A stretch of DNA of 30,384 bases from JAXGPP01 sp964436865 (lineage in GTDB: Bacteria > Planctomycetota > Planctomycetia > Pirellulales > Thermoguttaceae). The stretch spans positions 1 to 30,384 of the forward strand of contig CAYTFK010000046.1 in NCBI GenBank assembly GCA_964436865.1, read 5' to 3'. The position numbers and the translations under genes are program-made. A model generated the notes under the pieces. The model saw only the letters and a list, made by a program, of their open reading frames with translations. It did no database searches and was not told where the DNA came from. Numbering within the stretch: the first letter of the stretch is position 1; every line of letters begins with the position of its first letter. This document shows positions 15,667-23,216 of this stretch, one piece after another.

Positions 15667-16428
15667 CTACGCCAGCACCTGGCTCAGGAATCGCTGGGTC
15701 CGCTCGGTGAGCGGTTTGTCGAGGACTTGCTGCGGCGGGCCGTCTTCGAGGAGTGCGCCGGCGTCGAGCACGACGACGCGGTCGGCGGTTCGCCGGGCGA
15801 AGCCCATCTCGTGGGTCACCACCACCAGCGTCAGGCCCTCGCGCTTGAGGTCTTCGAGCACGGCGAGCACCTCGCCCTTGAGCTCCGGGTCCAGGGCGCT
15901 GGTGATCTCGTCGCACAACAGCCCGCGGGGTGACATGGCCATCGCCCGGGCGATGGCCACTCGCTGTTTCTGGCCACCCGACAACTCACGGGGATAGGCT
16001 CCGGCACGGTCGGCCAGGCCGACGCGTTCGAGCAACTCCATGCCGCGGCGGTGGCACTCCGCCCGGCTCTGGCCGAGCACGTGGCGCGGCGCTTCGGTCA
16101 CGTTGCCCAGCGCGGTGAGATGGGGGAAGAGCTGGAAGTCCTGGAAGATCATGCCGAACAGCCGCCGCACCTGGCGGGCCGCCAGGCCGCTGTCGGGCCG
16201 CTCGCCGGGACGCAAGACATGCGGACCGACGCGGATCTCGCCGGCGTCGAATGCATTGAGGCCATTGATGCACCGCAGGAGCGTCGATTTTCCGCCGCCG
16301 CTGGGGCCGATAATCGCCACCGTCTGGCCGGCGGGGATGGTGAGGCTCAGGCCGTCGAGCACCAGGCGCTCGCCAAAGCGTTTGACGACGCCGCTGACCA
16401 CGATGTCGAGCGGTTCAATGGCCTGCAT
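15667..16428 (-). CDS. Polar amino-acid ABC transporter ATP-binding protein
   Basis: A 253-residue ATPase of the GlnQ/HisP class, which drives uptake of polar amino acids through the adjacent permease. All motifs are present: Walker A GPSGGGKST (41-49), Q-loop Q96 in FQDFQLFPHL, signature LSGGQKQRVAIARAMA (from 149), Walker B LLCDEITSALDPE (D173, E174) and the switch histidine H206 in VVTHEMGF. The residue after the catalytic Glu is Ile where Pro is usual. The ATG lies 14 bases inside the end of the fused permease gene, so the pair is translationally coupled. It is the last gene of the unit. Confidence 0.92.
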   Translation of the reverse strand: MQAIEPLDIVVSGVVKRFGERLVLDGLSLTIPAGQTVAIIGPSGGGKSTLLRCINGLNAFDAGEIRVGPHVLRPGERPDSGLAARQVRRLFGMIFQDFQLFPHLTALGNVTEAPRHVLGQSRAECHRRGMELLERVGLADRAGAYPRELSGGQKQRVAIARAMAMSPRGLLCDEITSALDPELKGEVLAVLEDLKREGLTLVVVTHEMGFARRTADRVVVLDAGALLEDGPPQQVLDKPLTERTQRFLSQVLA

Positions 16429-17923
16429 CGTGCCCCTTTCCCCAGCGGCGCTCCAGATAGCGCGACAGGTAGCCCAGCGGCACCGACATCGCCAGGTACA
16501 AAGCCGCGGTCGCCATGCCGATTTCCAGATAGCGGAGGCTCGACTTGGCGAGGATCTGATACTGTTTGGTCAGTTCGACGACAGCGATCACGCTCACCAG
16601 GCTTGTATCCTTGAACAGGGCGATGAAGTCGTTGGTCATCGGCGGCAGGATGACGCGGATCGCCTGGGGCAGCACGATGCGCCGGAACGTCAGGCGCGGC
16701 GACATGCCCAGCGACGCGGCCGCCTCCCACTGCCCCTTGGGAATCGAGCCGATGCCGGCGCGGTAGATCTCCGCCTCGTAGGCGCCGTAGTTCAGCCCGA
16801 ACCCGAGCACCGCGGCACCGAACGCCGACAGCCGCAGGTCGATCGGCAGCGAGTAGTACTCGGCCATGCCCGGCAGCCCGTAGTAGAGGAAATACAGCAG
16901 CAAGAGCACGGGTATGCCGCGGAAGAATTCCACGTACGTGGTGCCCGCGGCGCGGAGCGGCCAGAACGGCGAGCGCCGCGCCAGCGCGACGGGCAGCCCA
17001 ATCGCCACGGCCAGCAGCATGCTGAGCACGGTGACCTGGATCGTCATCCACGCGCCCCGCAAAAGCAGCGGGAAGTACCGGGCGGGTGTCCATGCACTGT
17101 GGACCGAGCGCATCATCTCGCCCGGATCGCCGCCGCCGGTCAGGGCCTCCTGGTCTTCGTTCCAGATGTTCCACTTCTCGTAGATGCGGCGGAGTTCGCC
17201 CCGCGCGGCAAGCCGCTCAATCGCCGCGTCGAACTGCCGGGCAAGCGCTTCATCCTCCTTGCGGAACGCGATCGCGTAGTGGCCGGCGCCGATCGGCTGG
17301 CCGACGTACTTCAGCTTGGGATTCGGACGGGCGTAGTACGCGGCGATCGGCAGATCGAGGAGCACTGCATCGATCCGCCCCAGCGCCAGATCGCCGTACG
17401 GCTCCACCTGCCCGTCGTAGATCCGCTTCTCGATGCCCAGTTTGTCCAGCAGCCGCTCGGCCGCCGTGTCTTCCAGTGTTCCCACCACGACGCCGGCCGA
17501 GCGGCACTCTTCCAGCGAGGAGAACCGGTGTTCGTCGACACGTGCCACAAGCTGCAGCGTATAGACGTAGTACGGCCGGGTGAAGCGGACTACCCGAAGC
17601 CGGTCCGGGGTGACCTCCAGGCCGTTCATGGCGAAGTCGAAATCGCCGCGCCGCAAGCCGGTGACGAGGTTGGCAAAAGCATACTGCTGAAACTCGATCT
17701 TGCGGCCAAGCTCTTTCTGAAGCGCGGCGGCCAGATCGACTTCGTAGCCCAGGTATCGCTCGGGATGCTCGGGATCCTGGAAGATATAAGGAGCGCCCCC
17801 TTCGGCATCGGCGGCCCAGGTCAACGGCGGTGCATCGCACATGCCGACGCGTGGCGGCGCCACGTGAAGGCAGGCCACTCCGGCAACTGCGATCGCCATC
17901 AACTTCCTAATGCCGCCCAACAA
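16415..17923 (-). CDS. Fused amino-acid binding protein and ABC permease
   Basis: A 502-residue fusion. Residues 1-25 (MLGGIRKLMAIAVAGVACL...) form a signal or anchor. I chose the TTG at 17923 because GGGAG lies 9 nt upstream and it supplies the basic residues of a signal; an in-frame ATG at 17899 is the alternative. Residues of about 30-270 are a family-3 solute-binding domain (YIFQDPEHPERYLGYEVDLA; FAMNGLEVTPDRLRVVRFTR; DAVLLDLPIAAYYAR). Residues of about 280-495 are a HisM/GlnP-type permease with several membrane helices and the EAA-like loop GSIPKGQWEAAASLGMSPRL that contacts the ATPase. Fusion keeps the binding domain tethered at the outer face. The ligand is probably a polar amino acid; which one cannot be told. 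Confidence 0.9.
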   Translation of the reverse strand: MLGGIRKLMAIAVAGVACLHVAPPRVGMCDAPPLTWAADAEGGAPYIFQDPEHPERYLGYEVDLAAALQKELGRKIEFQQYAFANLVTGLRRGDFDFAMNGLEVTPDRLRVVRFTRPYYVYTLQLVARVDEHRFSSLEECRSAGVVVGTLEDTAAERLLDKLGIEKRIYDGQVEPYGDLALGRIDAVLLDLPIAAYYARPNPKLKYVGQPIGAGHYAIAFRKEDEALARQFDAAIERLAARGELRRIYEKWNIWNEDQEALTGGGDPGEMMRSVHSAWTPARYFPLLLRGAWMTIQVTVLSMLLAVAIGLPVALARRSPFWPLRAAGTTYVEFFRGIPVLLLLYFLYYGLPGMAEYYSLPIDLRLSAFGAAVLGFGLNYGAYEAEIYRAGIGSIPKGQWEAAASLGMSPRLTFRRIVLPQAIRVILPPMTNDFIALFKDTSLVSVIAVVELTKQYQILAKSSLRYLEIGMATAALYLAMSVPLGYLSRYLERRWGKGHDAGH

Positions 17924-18028
17924 TGCACAGAGCTCCCAGGCCCAAGCAAGAGGTTGTCTGGTAGACCGGTTCGGTAATCCGGCTGATCGCTCGACGACGA
18001 TCGGGACTCAGACGCAGCGAATCGTCCC

Positions 18029-18056
18029 ATTATGGTTGCCGGGCCCGTGCGGGCAA
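18029..18056 (-). promoter_or_regulatory. Possible promoter of the ABC transporter unit
   Basis: On the minus strand TTGCCC (18056-18051) and CATAAT (18034-18029) are separated by 16 bases, about 105 bases upstream of the transporter start. It lies just after the end of the hydrolase gene (stop at 18077). The -10 box matches five of six positions. Confidence 0.35.
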
Positions 18057-18076
18057 GATGGAACCGGCAAGGAGGG

Positions 18077-20098
18077 CTACGGGGCGGCCAGCGGGTCGTG
18101 CTCGCTGCCCAGGAGACGATACCAGGCCGGCGCGTCGGCAAGCTCGGTTTTCGTGCGATCACCGGGCTCGTGAAAGACGACGGGTCGGGGAGCGATCAAG
18201 GCGACGAGGTGCCGGAGGTCGAATTGCTCCAGCAGTCCGAAGCAGAACAATTCCGGCGCCCGGCTCACCGGCCAGTTGTTCTCGATCGTCTCCTTGAGAC
18301 TGCCGAGCGACTCGAACAGTTCCACTCGGTCGATCGCTTCGGGCTCAATCGCCGCGGTGACGAGGGCCACGCCGCTCGATCGTGGACCGCGGGCGACCAG
18401 CGTGACCGGGTGCGACGGGCGCACCTGGCGCGACCACCGGGCGGCGGCAGCCAATTGGGCCGCCTCGATCGCCAGCGGCCGATCGCCCACCGCCGAAACC
18501 AGGAGCGCGTAAAGGTCGTTGCCCGGATTCGACTCGCCGATACTCGTGGGGTCGATGGCAATCACGCGGTAGCCTTGGGAGAGCAGGCGGGCTGCATCGG
18601 CGGCGGCCGTCTTCCGCCCGCCGTCGCTCACGAGCAAGGCAGTCCGTTGCGGCGATCCGCTGAAGATCTCCACGGCGGGAACGGTCCACGAGCCGCCCAT
18701 GAGCAGCTTCCAGAACGTCACCTCCAGATCGGCCGCCGCGCGGGAACCGTGTTCGACAGCCGTCGCCTGGTAGGGCTTGAACCGGGTGATCTCGAGCAGG
18801 CGCTGCCGGCGTTCCTGCTGCCATTGCCGCGCCGCTTCGGCTTCCTGAGGCAGCGCCGGGATGCGCGGAAGCGGTTGGCACAGCGAGCGGGCCAGGCTGT
18901 TGAAGCCGGCGTTGGGTTCGGGCAACGGCACCGCGAGCTGTTCGGCCGTTTTGACTTCGCTGTCGGAGGCGATCTCCTGCGGGTCGAACGGCTGGCCGGG
19001 ATAGAAGAAGTCGCCCAGCATCTTGTAGAGTGCCTCGCGGTTCTCGCGCTCGAAATTGTGCGTGCCCGGATCGTCGTTCACGTGGCTGCGGAGCCGGTCC
19101 TCGTGGCCGAAGAGCCGGTAGACGGGCGTTGCCGCCTCGATCAAGGGAGGCAGCGCATATCCCGATTCGAAGCAGCAGTCGTCTTTGGAGTTGTAGGTCA
19201 ACAGCGCCGGCCGCGGCGCGAGCATGGCCGTCAGGTGGGTGTAATCCACAAGCGTCGCCAGGTCGCAGGGCGTCTGCTCCGAGTCGCCCAGATCCTTCAG
19301 GTGCTGTGAACGGGTGAGGAAGCTCGAGTAACCGGCTACCGGGCTGGAAAGCTTCACCCGGGTGTCGAGCGCGCTGATCGTGATCGTCTGCCAGCCGCCC
19401 CCGGAGAGCCCGGTCACCGCCACGCGCTCAGGATCGGCGTGCTCCAGTCCAAGGAGTATGTCGAGGCTCCGCTTCAAGAGCAGATAGAACGGCGCCAGGC
19501 CGCTCGTGCCGCAGAGGTCGAGCTGATTCATCCGCGCGTGGTTGAAATCGTCGCCGCCAAGCTGGCCCATGCCGAGCCATTCCACATTCAGGGCCAGCAT
19601 GCCCCGCTTGGCTTGGTTGATGCATCGAATCTGCTTGGGCGGATACTGCTTGCCGAGCGAGGTGTGGCCATTGACGTTGAGAATCGCCGGTACCTTGCCC
19701 GACAGTTCGAGCGGTTCGTAGAGCAGGCCGGCCGTCCACATGCCGGGAACGACTTCGAAACGAAGCCTGCGGATGCGATAACCCGGGCCGCCTTCGATCT
19801 CATCGAGCCACTCGACCGTGGTCGCCAGGTCGCGCCAAGCGGCCGCCTGGCCGGCATAGACAACCCGTTCCAGAATCGCCTGGCGCAACCGGTCTGCCTC
19901 GCTTTGCCACTCCTCAGCCGACTGATAGGCAGGCATTACCGGAACACGGGCTTCGCAGTAGCGTTGGACTTCGGCCAGCGGAAGCGTCGTGCCGACGATC
20001 GTCTCGGCCAGCAGCCGTTCAAGCTGATCGGGCTCGACGGCCGCAGCCAGGGCCGCCGCCAGATGGAGAACTGCGAGAGCCGTGGTCGCGCGCAGCAT
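18077..20098 (-). CDS. Secreted large alpha/beta hydrolase (acetyl xylan esterase/prolyl oligopeptidase-like)
   Basis: A 673-residue protein. The ATG at 20098 has GGGGGAG 6 nt upstream and opens a signal peptide (MLRATTALAVLHLAAALAAA). Residues of about 120-365 form an alpha/beta hydrolase core. It has the nucleophile S232 in VTGLSGGGWQT, a likely acid in the loop NSKDDCCFESGY, and H347 in DPGTHNFE. A second part (about 450-660) again resembles a hydrolase fold (TALLVSDGGRK, GYRVIAIDPTSIGES, LIAPRPVVFHEPGD). It lacks a GxSxG: the matching strand reads VTLVARGPRSSGVA. So one active and one degenerate half are likely. Such planctomycete proteins are annotated as acetyl xylan esterases or dipeptidyl-peptidase-like; the substrate is unknown. 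Confidence 0.8.
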   Translation of the reverse strand: MLRATTALAVLHLAAALAAAVEPDQLERLLAETIVGTTLPLAEVQRYCEARVPVMPAYQSAEEWQSEADRLRQAILERVVYAGQAAAWRDLATTVEWLDEIEGGPGYRIRRLRFEVVPGMWTAGLLYEPLELSGKVPAILNVNGHTSLGKQYPPKQIRCINQAKRGMLALNVEWLGMGQLGGDDFNHARMNQLDLCGTSGLAPFYLLLKRSLDILLGLEHADPERVAVTGLSGGGWQTITISALDTRVKLSSPVAGYSSFLTRSQHLKDLGDSEQTPCDLATLVDYTHLTAMLAPRPALLTYNSKDDCCFESGYALPPLIEAATPVYRLFGHEDRLRSHVNDDPGTHNFERENREALYKMLGDFFYPGQPFDPQEIASDSEVKTAEQLAVPLPEPNAGFNSLARSLCQPLPRIPALPQEAEAARQWQQERRQRLLEITRFKPYQATAVEHGSRAAADLEVTFWKLLMGGSWTVPAVEIFSGSPQRTALLVSDGGRKTAAADAARLLSQGYRVIAIDPTSIGESNPGNDLYALLVSAVGDRPLAIEAAQLAAAARWSRQVRPSHPVTLVARGPRSSGVALVTAAIEPEAIDRVELFESLGSLKETIENNWPVSRAPELFCFGLLEQFDLRHLVALIAPRPVVFHEPGDRTKTELADAPAWYRLLGSEHDPLAAP

Positions 20099-20458
20099 GT
20101 TTGCTCCCCCAGAAAGTGGCATTTTGACGGTCTGGGCCATTCAGCCGGTGTGGCGAGTCAAGCGTGAGTGTCGCACCGCCGTGACCGTGGGGCAAGATGG
20201 GAGGATCCGGATATTGAGCAGGCTCTTTGTATGCCTTTATTGGGTGGGTTAATAATAGCTATTTGGAATGCTAGCAGCTTGTGGCGTTATGGGCGGGGCG
20301 GTAGCATGAATAGTCGCTGGAAGAGTCATGTCGGGCGGTTCAGGCTTGCGGTCAGGAGCCGACTGCGGGTGTTACAGGTTTCTTCGGAGACTGTCTTAGA
20401 ACCGGCCGGTGCGTCTGGCCCGATCAGGCCAAGAACCGGGTCCTGTAACCACAATTTT
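20099..20458. other. Divergent intergenic region between hydrolase and CHAD genes
   Basis: About 360 bases without a confident gene. It is locally AT-richer than its surroundings at 20225-20290. It contains a possible plus-strand promoter (20227-20256), a palindrome ACCGGCCGGT (20400-20409) and a small hairpin TGGCC/GGCCA near 20416-20431. An ATG at 20306 is in frame with the CHAD gene and could add 51 basic residues, so part of this region may be coding. Confidence 0.5.
20227..20256 (+). promoter_or_regulatory. Possible promoter of the polyphosphate cluster
   Basis: TTGTAT (20227-20232) and AATAAT (20251-20256) are separated by 18 bases. The -10 box matches five of six positions. It would give a leader of about 195 bases before the CHAD start at 20459. 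Confidence 0.35.
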
Positions 20459-21574
20459 ATGCACCAGACGATCGACGACAGCTTTCGGACGATGGCTGCG
20501 AGCTACTTTCGCAGGCAGCTTCGCCAGTTGCGTCGGCAGTTCGACGGCATCCGCCGCGCCGCTAAGGTTGAGCCGGTTCACCAGGCTCGCGTCGCATCGC
20601 GGCGGCTCCGCGCGGGTCTCCGTGTATTTGGAGCATGCTTTCCGCCGGAGACGGTCAATCGCTGGACCAAGGAAATTCGTCGCGTCACCCGCGGGCTGGG
20701 AAAGGCCCGCGATCGTGACGTGCAGATCGGCTGGCTCGGGGGCCTGCTCGGTGAGCTGACCGAACCGGCGTACCTCCCGGGGCTGGCGCGCGTGCTCGTG
20801 CGGCTGGAGCGGAAGCGGGAGCGGGGCCAGGCGGACGTGCTCGGGGCTCTCGACCGTTTCCAGCAGAGCGGCACGCTGGCGGAAATGCGCGACGCCACCC
20901 GGCGTATTCTGACCACCGCGCGTCGTCGGCAGGCGCCGATCGCCAGCATCGCCGTCTGCCAGCAGGCCGAGTGGCAGCTCCTCGAAAGGCTGGACGAGTT
21001 CCTTCAGTTTCAGAACTGTCTGGACGACCCGAACGATCACCAGCGGCATCACGCAATGCGGATCGCGTCGAAGCGACTGCGTTACACGATGGAGATCTGC
21101 CGAGCGGCCTACAGCGGCGGGCTGGACGAGCCGATCGCCACGATGAAGCGGCTTCAAACGCTGTTGGGCGAGATCCACGATGCCGACGTATGGGTTGACT
21201 ACCTCGGCAAAGTAGGCGACAAAGAGCGGCGGCGAATCCTCCGCCGCTATGGCAGCGAGGGGCCGCTGGCCCGGATCGAGGCCGGGATCGACTGGCTTCG
21301 CCAGGAGTGCCGCTGCCGGCGCGAGCGGCTTTTCGCCGAGTTGGTCGGTGTCTGGCAGGAGCTCGCCCGGCAGAATTACTGGGATGAACTGCTGCTGACA
21401 ATCCGCGACCCCCGCCCTTCAGATGAAGCCGGCGGAGCAGCCGTGCCCGACGCGAGTGCCGGGCGCTTCGAGCCCGAACAGAAACAGCCACAGGAAGACG
21501 ACGACCAGCACGGACGCGCCCCGACCGGCGAGCCCAGGGAGGTCGCCCGAATGCTCTACTATGGAGCCAACTAG
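20459..21574 (+). CDS. CHAD domain protein
   Basis: A 371-residue protein, mostly alpha-helical with many arginines and histidines. The CHAD (conserved histidine alpha-helical) domain fills about residues 10-300. The typical first segment is VEPVHQARVASRRLRAGLRVF, followed by GLGKARDRDVQIGWLG. A second half-repeat has HHAMRIASKRLRYTMEI and LQTLLGEIHDADVWVDYL. CHAD domains bind polyphosphate through the basic face of two helical bundles. The last 50 residues are an acidic, proline-rich tail. I chose the ATG at 20459, though no ribosome binding site supports it and an in-frame ATG at 20306 is possible. The next two genes make and degrade polyphosphate, and the ppx start lies inside the end of this gene. 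Confidence 0.88.
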   Translation: MHQTIDDSFRTMAASYFRRQLRQLRRQFDGIRRAAKVEPVHQARVASRRLRAGLRVFGACFPPETVNRWTKEIRRVTRGLGKARDRDVQIGWLGGLLGELTEPAYLPGLARVLVRLERKRERGQADVLGALDRFQQSGTLAEMRDATRRILTTARRRQAPIASIAVCQQAEWQLLERLDEFLQFQNCLDDPNDHQRHHAMRIASKRLRYTMEICRAAYSGGLDEPIATMKRLQTLLGEIHDADVWVDYLGKVGDKERRRILRRYGSEGPLARIEAGIDWLRQECRCRRERLFAELVGVWQELARQNYWDELLLTIRDPRPSDEAGGAAVPDASAGRFEPEQKQPQEDDDQHGRAPTGEPREVARMLYYGAN

Positions 21575-23126
21575 CCCACCGCCGGACAGTTCGAGCCCCA
21601 CGCGAACCGTCGCTGCCATCGACATCGGGTCGAATTCGATCCGTCTGTCGGTGGCCCAGTTGCTGCCCGAAGGACGGATCGAGATCATCGAGCGATTGCA
21701 GCGGGCCGTGCGGCTGGGACAAGATACGTTCCGCCGCGGACGGCTCGGCGGGCAGAGCATGCGGGCCGCCGTGGATGTGCTCCGCGACTTCAAGCAGGTG
21801 CTCGAGCTGTACAAGGTCGAACGGGTGCGGGCGGTGACCACCAGCGCGGTCCGCGAGGCAGCCAACGCCGACAATTTCCTCGACCGCGTCTTCATGGCCA
21901 CCGGCCTGACGGTGGAGGTGATCGCCACCTCGGAGGAGAGCCGGCTGACCGTATCGGCCGTCCGCCAGGCGGTGGGACACGCGCTGGGGGTCGACGAGGG
22001 CCAGTCGCTGATCGCCGACGTGGGCGGCGGCAGCACGCTCTTGACGCTGCTCGAGAACGGCGAGATCGACAACTGGATGAGCCTGCGGCTGGGCTCGATC
22101 CGCCTGCAGGAAATGCTGTTTACCAGCCAGGAACCGCCTGAGCGGTCGGCGGAACTGCTGCGGCACCACATCGCCGGCGTGGTCTCCACGGCCGAGCGAT
22201 CGCTCAACCTGAAACAGGTGAAGTCGTTCATCGCCGCCGGCGGCGACGTGCGGTTCGCCGCCCGCGAGGCGGGCAAACCTACCACCTCGACCGATCTTTA
22301 TACCGTCGCGCGGGCCGATCTCGACCGGCTCGTCCGCCGCTGCGCCCGGAAGACGGCCGAAGAGCTGGCCAAGCTGCACGGGCTGCCCTTTGCCGAGGCC
22401 GAGACGCTCACGCCGGCGCTATTGGTTTATCAGGCCCTGCTGCACCGCACCGCGGTCGAGCAGATGATCATCTCGCGGGTATCGATGCGCGACGGCCTGG
22501 TGCTCGAGCTGGCCCGACATGCGACCGGCGAGGAAGACGCAGCGCTGGTGGAAGGGATCATCCATTCGGCGATCGCCCTGGGGGAGAAATACCGCGCCGA
22601 CCTCGGCCACGCCCAGCAGGTGGCCGAGATCTCACTCCTGCTCTTCGACGAGCTGCAGGCCGACCACGGCCTGCGCCCGCGGCACCGGCTGCTGTTGCAA
22701 GTAGCGGCGCTGCTGCACGAGCTGGGAGGTTACATCAGCCCCCAGGCGCACCACAAGCACAGCTTCTACCTGATTCGCAATTCGGAGATCTTCGGGCTCA
22801 CGCGCCAGGAGGTCGAGATCGTCGCGCATATCGCCCGCTACCACCGCCGCAGCGGTCCCAAGCTGTCGCATGTGGAATTCATGTCGCTGGCGCGCGAATC
22901 GCGAGTGGTGATCAGCAAGCTGGCCGCGATCCTCCGCGTCGCCGACGCCCTGTCGCGAAGCCAAATCAAGCCGATCAAGGCTATCCGGCTCGAAAGGCAG
23001 GACGACGATCTGACGATCTACCTTCCCTCGCAGCGGCCGTTGATCCTCGAAGAGCGCGCGCTGGACCTCAAGAAAGACATGTTCGAAGACATCTACGGGT
23101 TGCGAATCCGCCTGGAAGAAGCGTAA
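21561..23126 (+). CDS. ppx: Exopolyphosphatase/guanosine pentaphosphate phosphatase (Ppx/GppA)
   Basis: A 521-residue member of the ASKHA superfamily that removes terminal phosphate from polyphosphate and/or converts pppGpp to ppGpp. The ATG at 21561 overlaps the CHAD gene by 14 bases and leads directly into the first phosphate loop AAIDIGSNSIRLSV. The second loop is LIADVGGGSTLLTL, and the catalytic-site region EESRLTVSAVRQAVGH precedes it. The C-terminal 200 residues form the HD-like helical domain (LLHELGGYIS, HKHSFYLIRNS, VEIVAHIARYHRR), as in E. coli PPX. Ppx and GppA activities cannot be separated by sequence alone, but the polyphosphate neighbours favour Ppx. Confidence 0.92.
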   Translation: MEPTSPPPDSSSPTRTVAAIDIGSNSIRLSVAQLLPEGRIEIIERLQRAVRLGQDTFRRGRLGGQSMRAAVDVLRDFKQVLELYKVERVRAVTTSAVREAANADNFLDRVFMATGLTVEVIATSEESRLTVSAVRQAVGHALGVDEGQSLIADVGGGSTLLTLLENGEIDNWMSLRLGSIRLQEMLFTSQEPPERSAELLRHHIAGVVSTAERSLNLKQVKSFIAAGGDVRFAAREAGKPTTSTDLYTVARADLDRLVRRCARKTAEELAKLHGLPFAEAETLTPALLVYQALLHRTAVEQMIISRVSMRDGLVLELARHATGEEDAALVEGIIHSAIALGEKYRADLGHAQQVAEISLLLFDELQADHGLRPRHRLLLQVAALLHELGGYISPQAHHKHSFYLIRNSEIFGLTRQEVEIVAHIARYHRRSGPKLSHVEFMSLARESRVVISKLAAILRVADALSRSQIKPIKAIRLERQDDDLTIYLPSQRPLILEERALDLKKDMFEDIYGLRIRLEEA

Positions 23127-23162
23127 TGAGGCTGATGCATCGAGAAGGATGAACCGGACTGC

Positions 23163-23179
23163 GTCAGGCAGCGCCTGAC
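23163..23179. repeat. Hairpin between ppx and ppk1
   Basis: GTCAGGC and GCCTGAC form a perfect 7-bp stem around AGC in the 90-base gap between the two genes. No T-run follows, so it is more likely an mRNA structure than a terminator. Confidence 0.45.
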
Positions 23180-23216
23180 TCGCGTCTCCCGACCCACTTG
23201 CTGCCCGCACAAGGCC

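Noticed and set aside
16040..17977. A 645-codon open frame on the plus strand opposite the ABC transporter genes
   Set aside because: The minus-strand genes have complete ABC transporter motifs. The opposite frame is an artefact of high GC third positions.
18032..19309. A 425-codon plus-strand frame opposite the large hydrolase
   Set aside because: The minus-strand gene has a signal peptide, a ribosome binding site and a catalytic triad; the plus frame has none of these.
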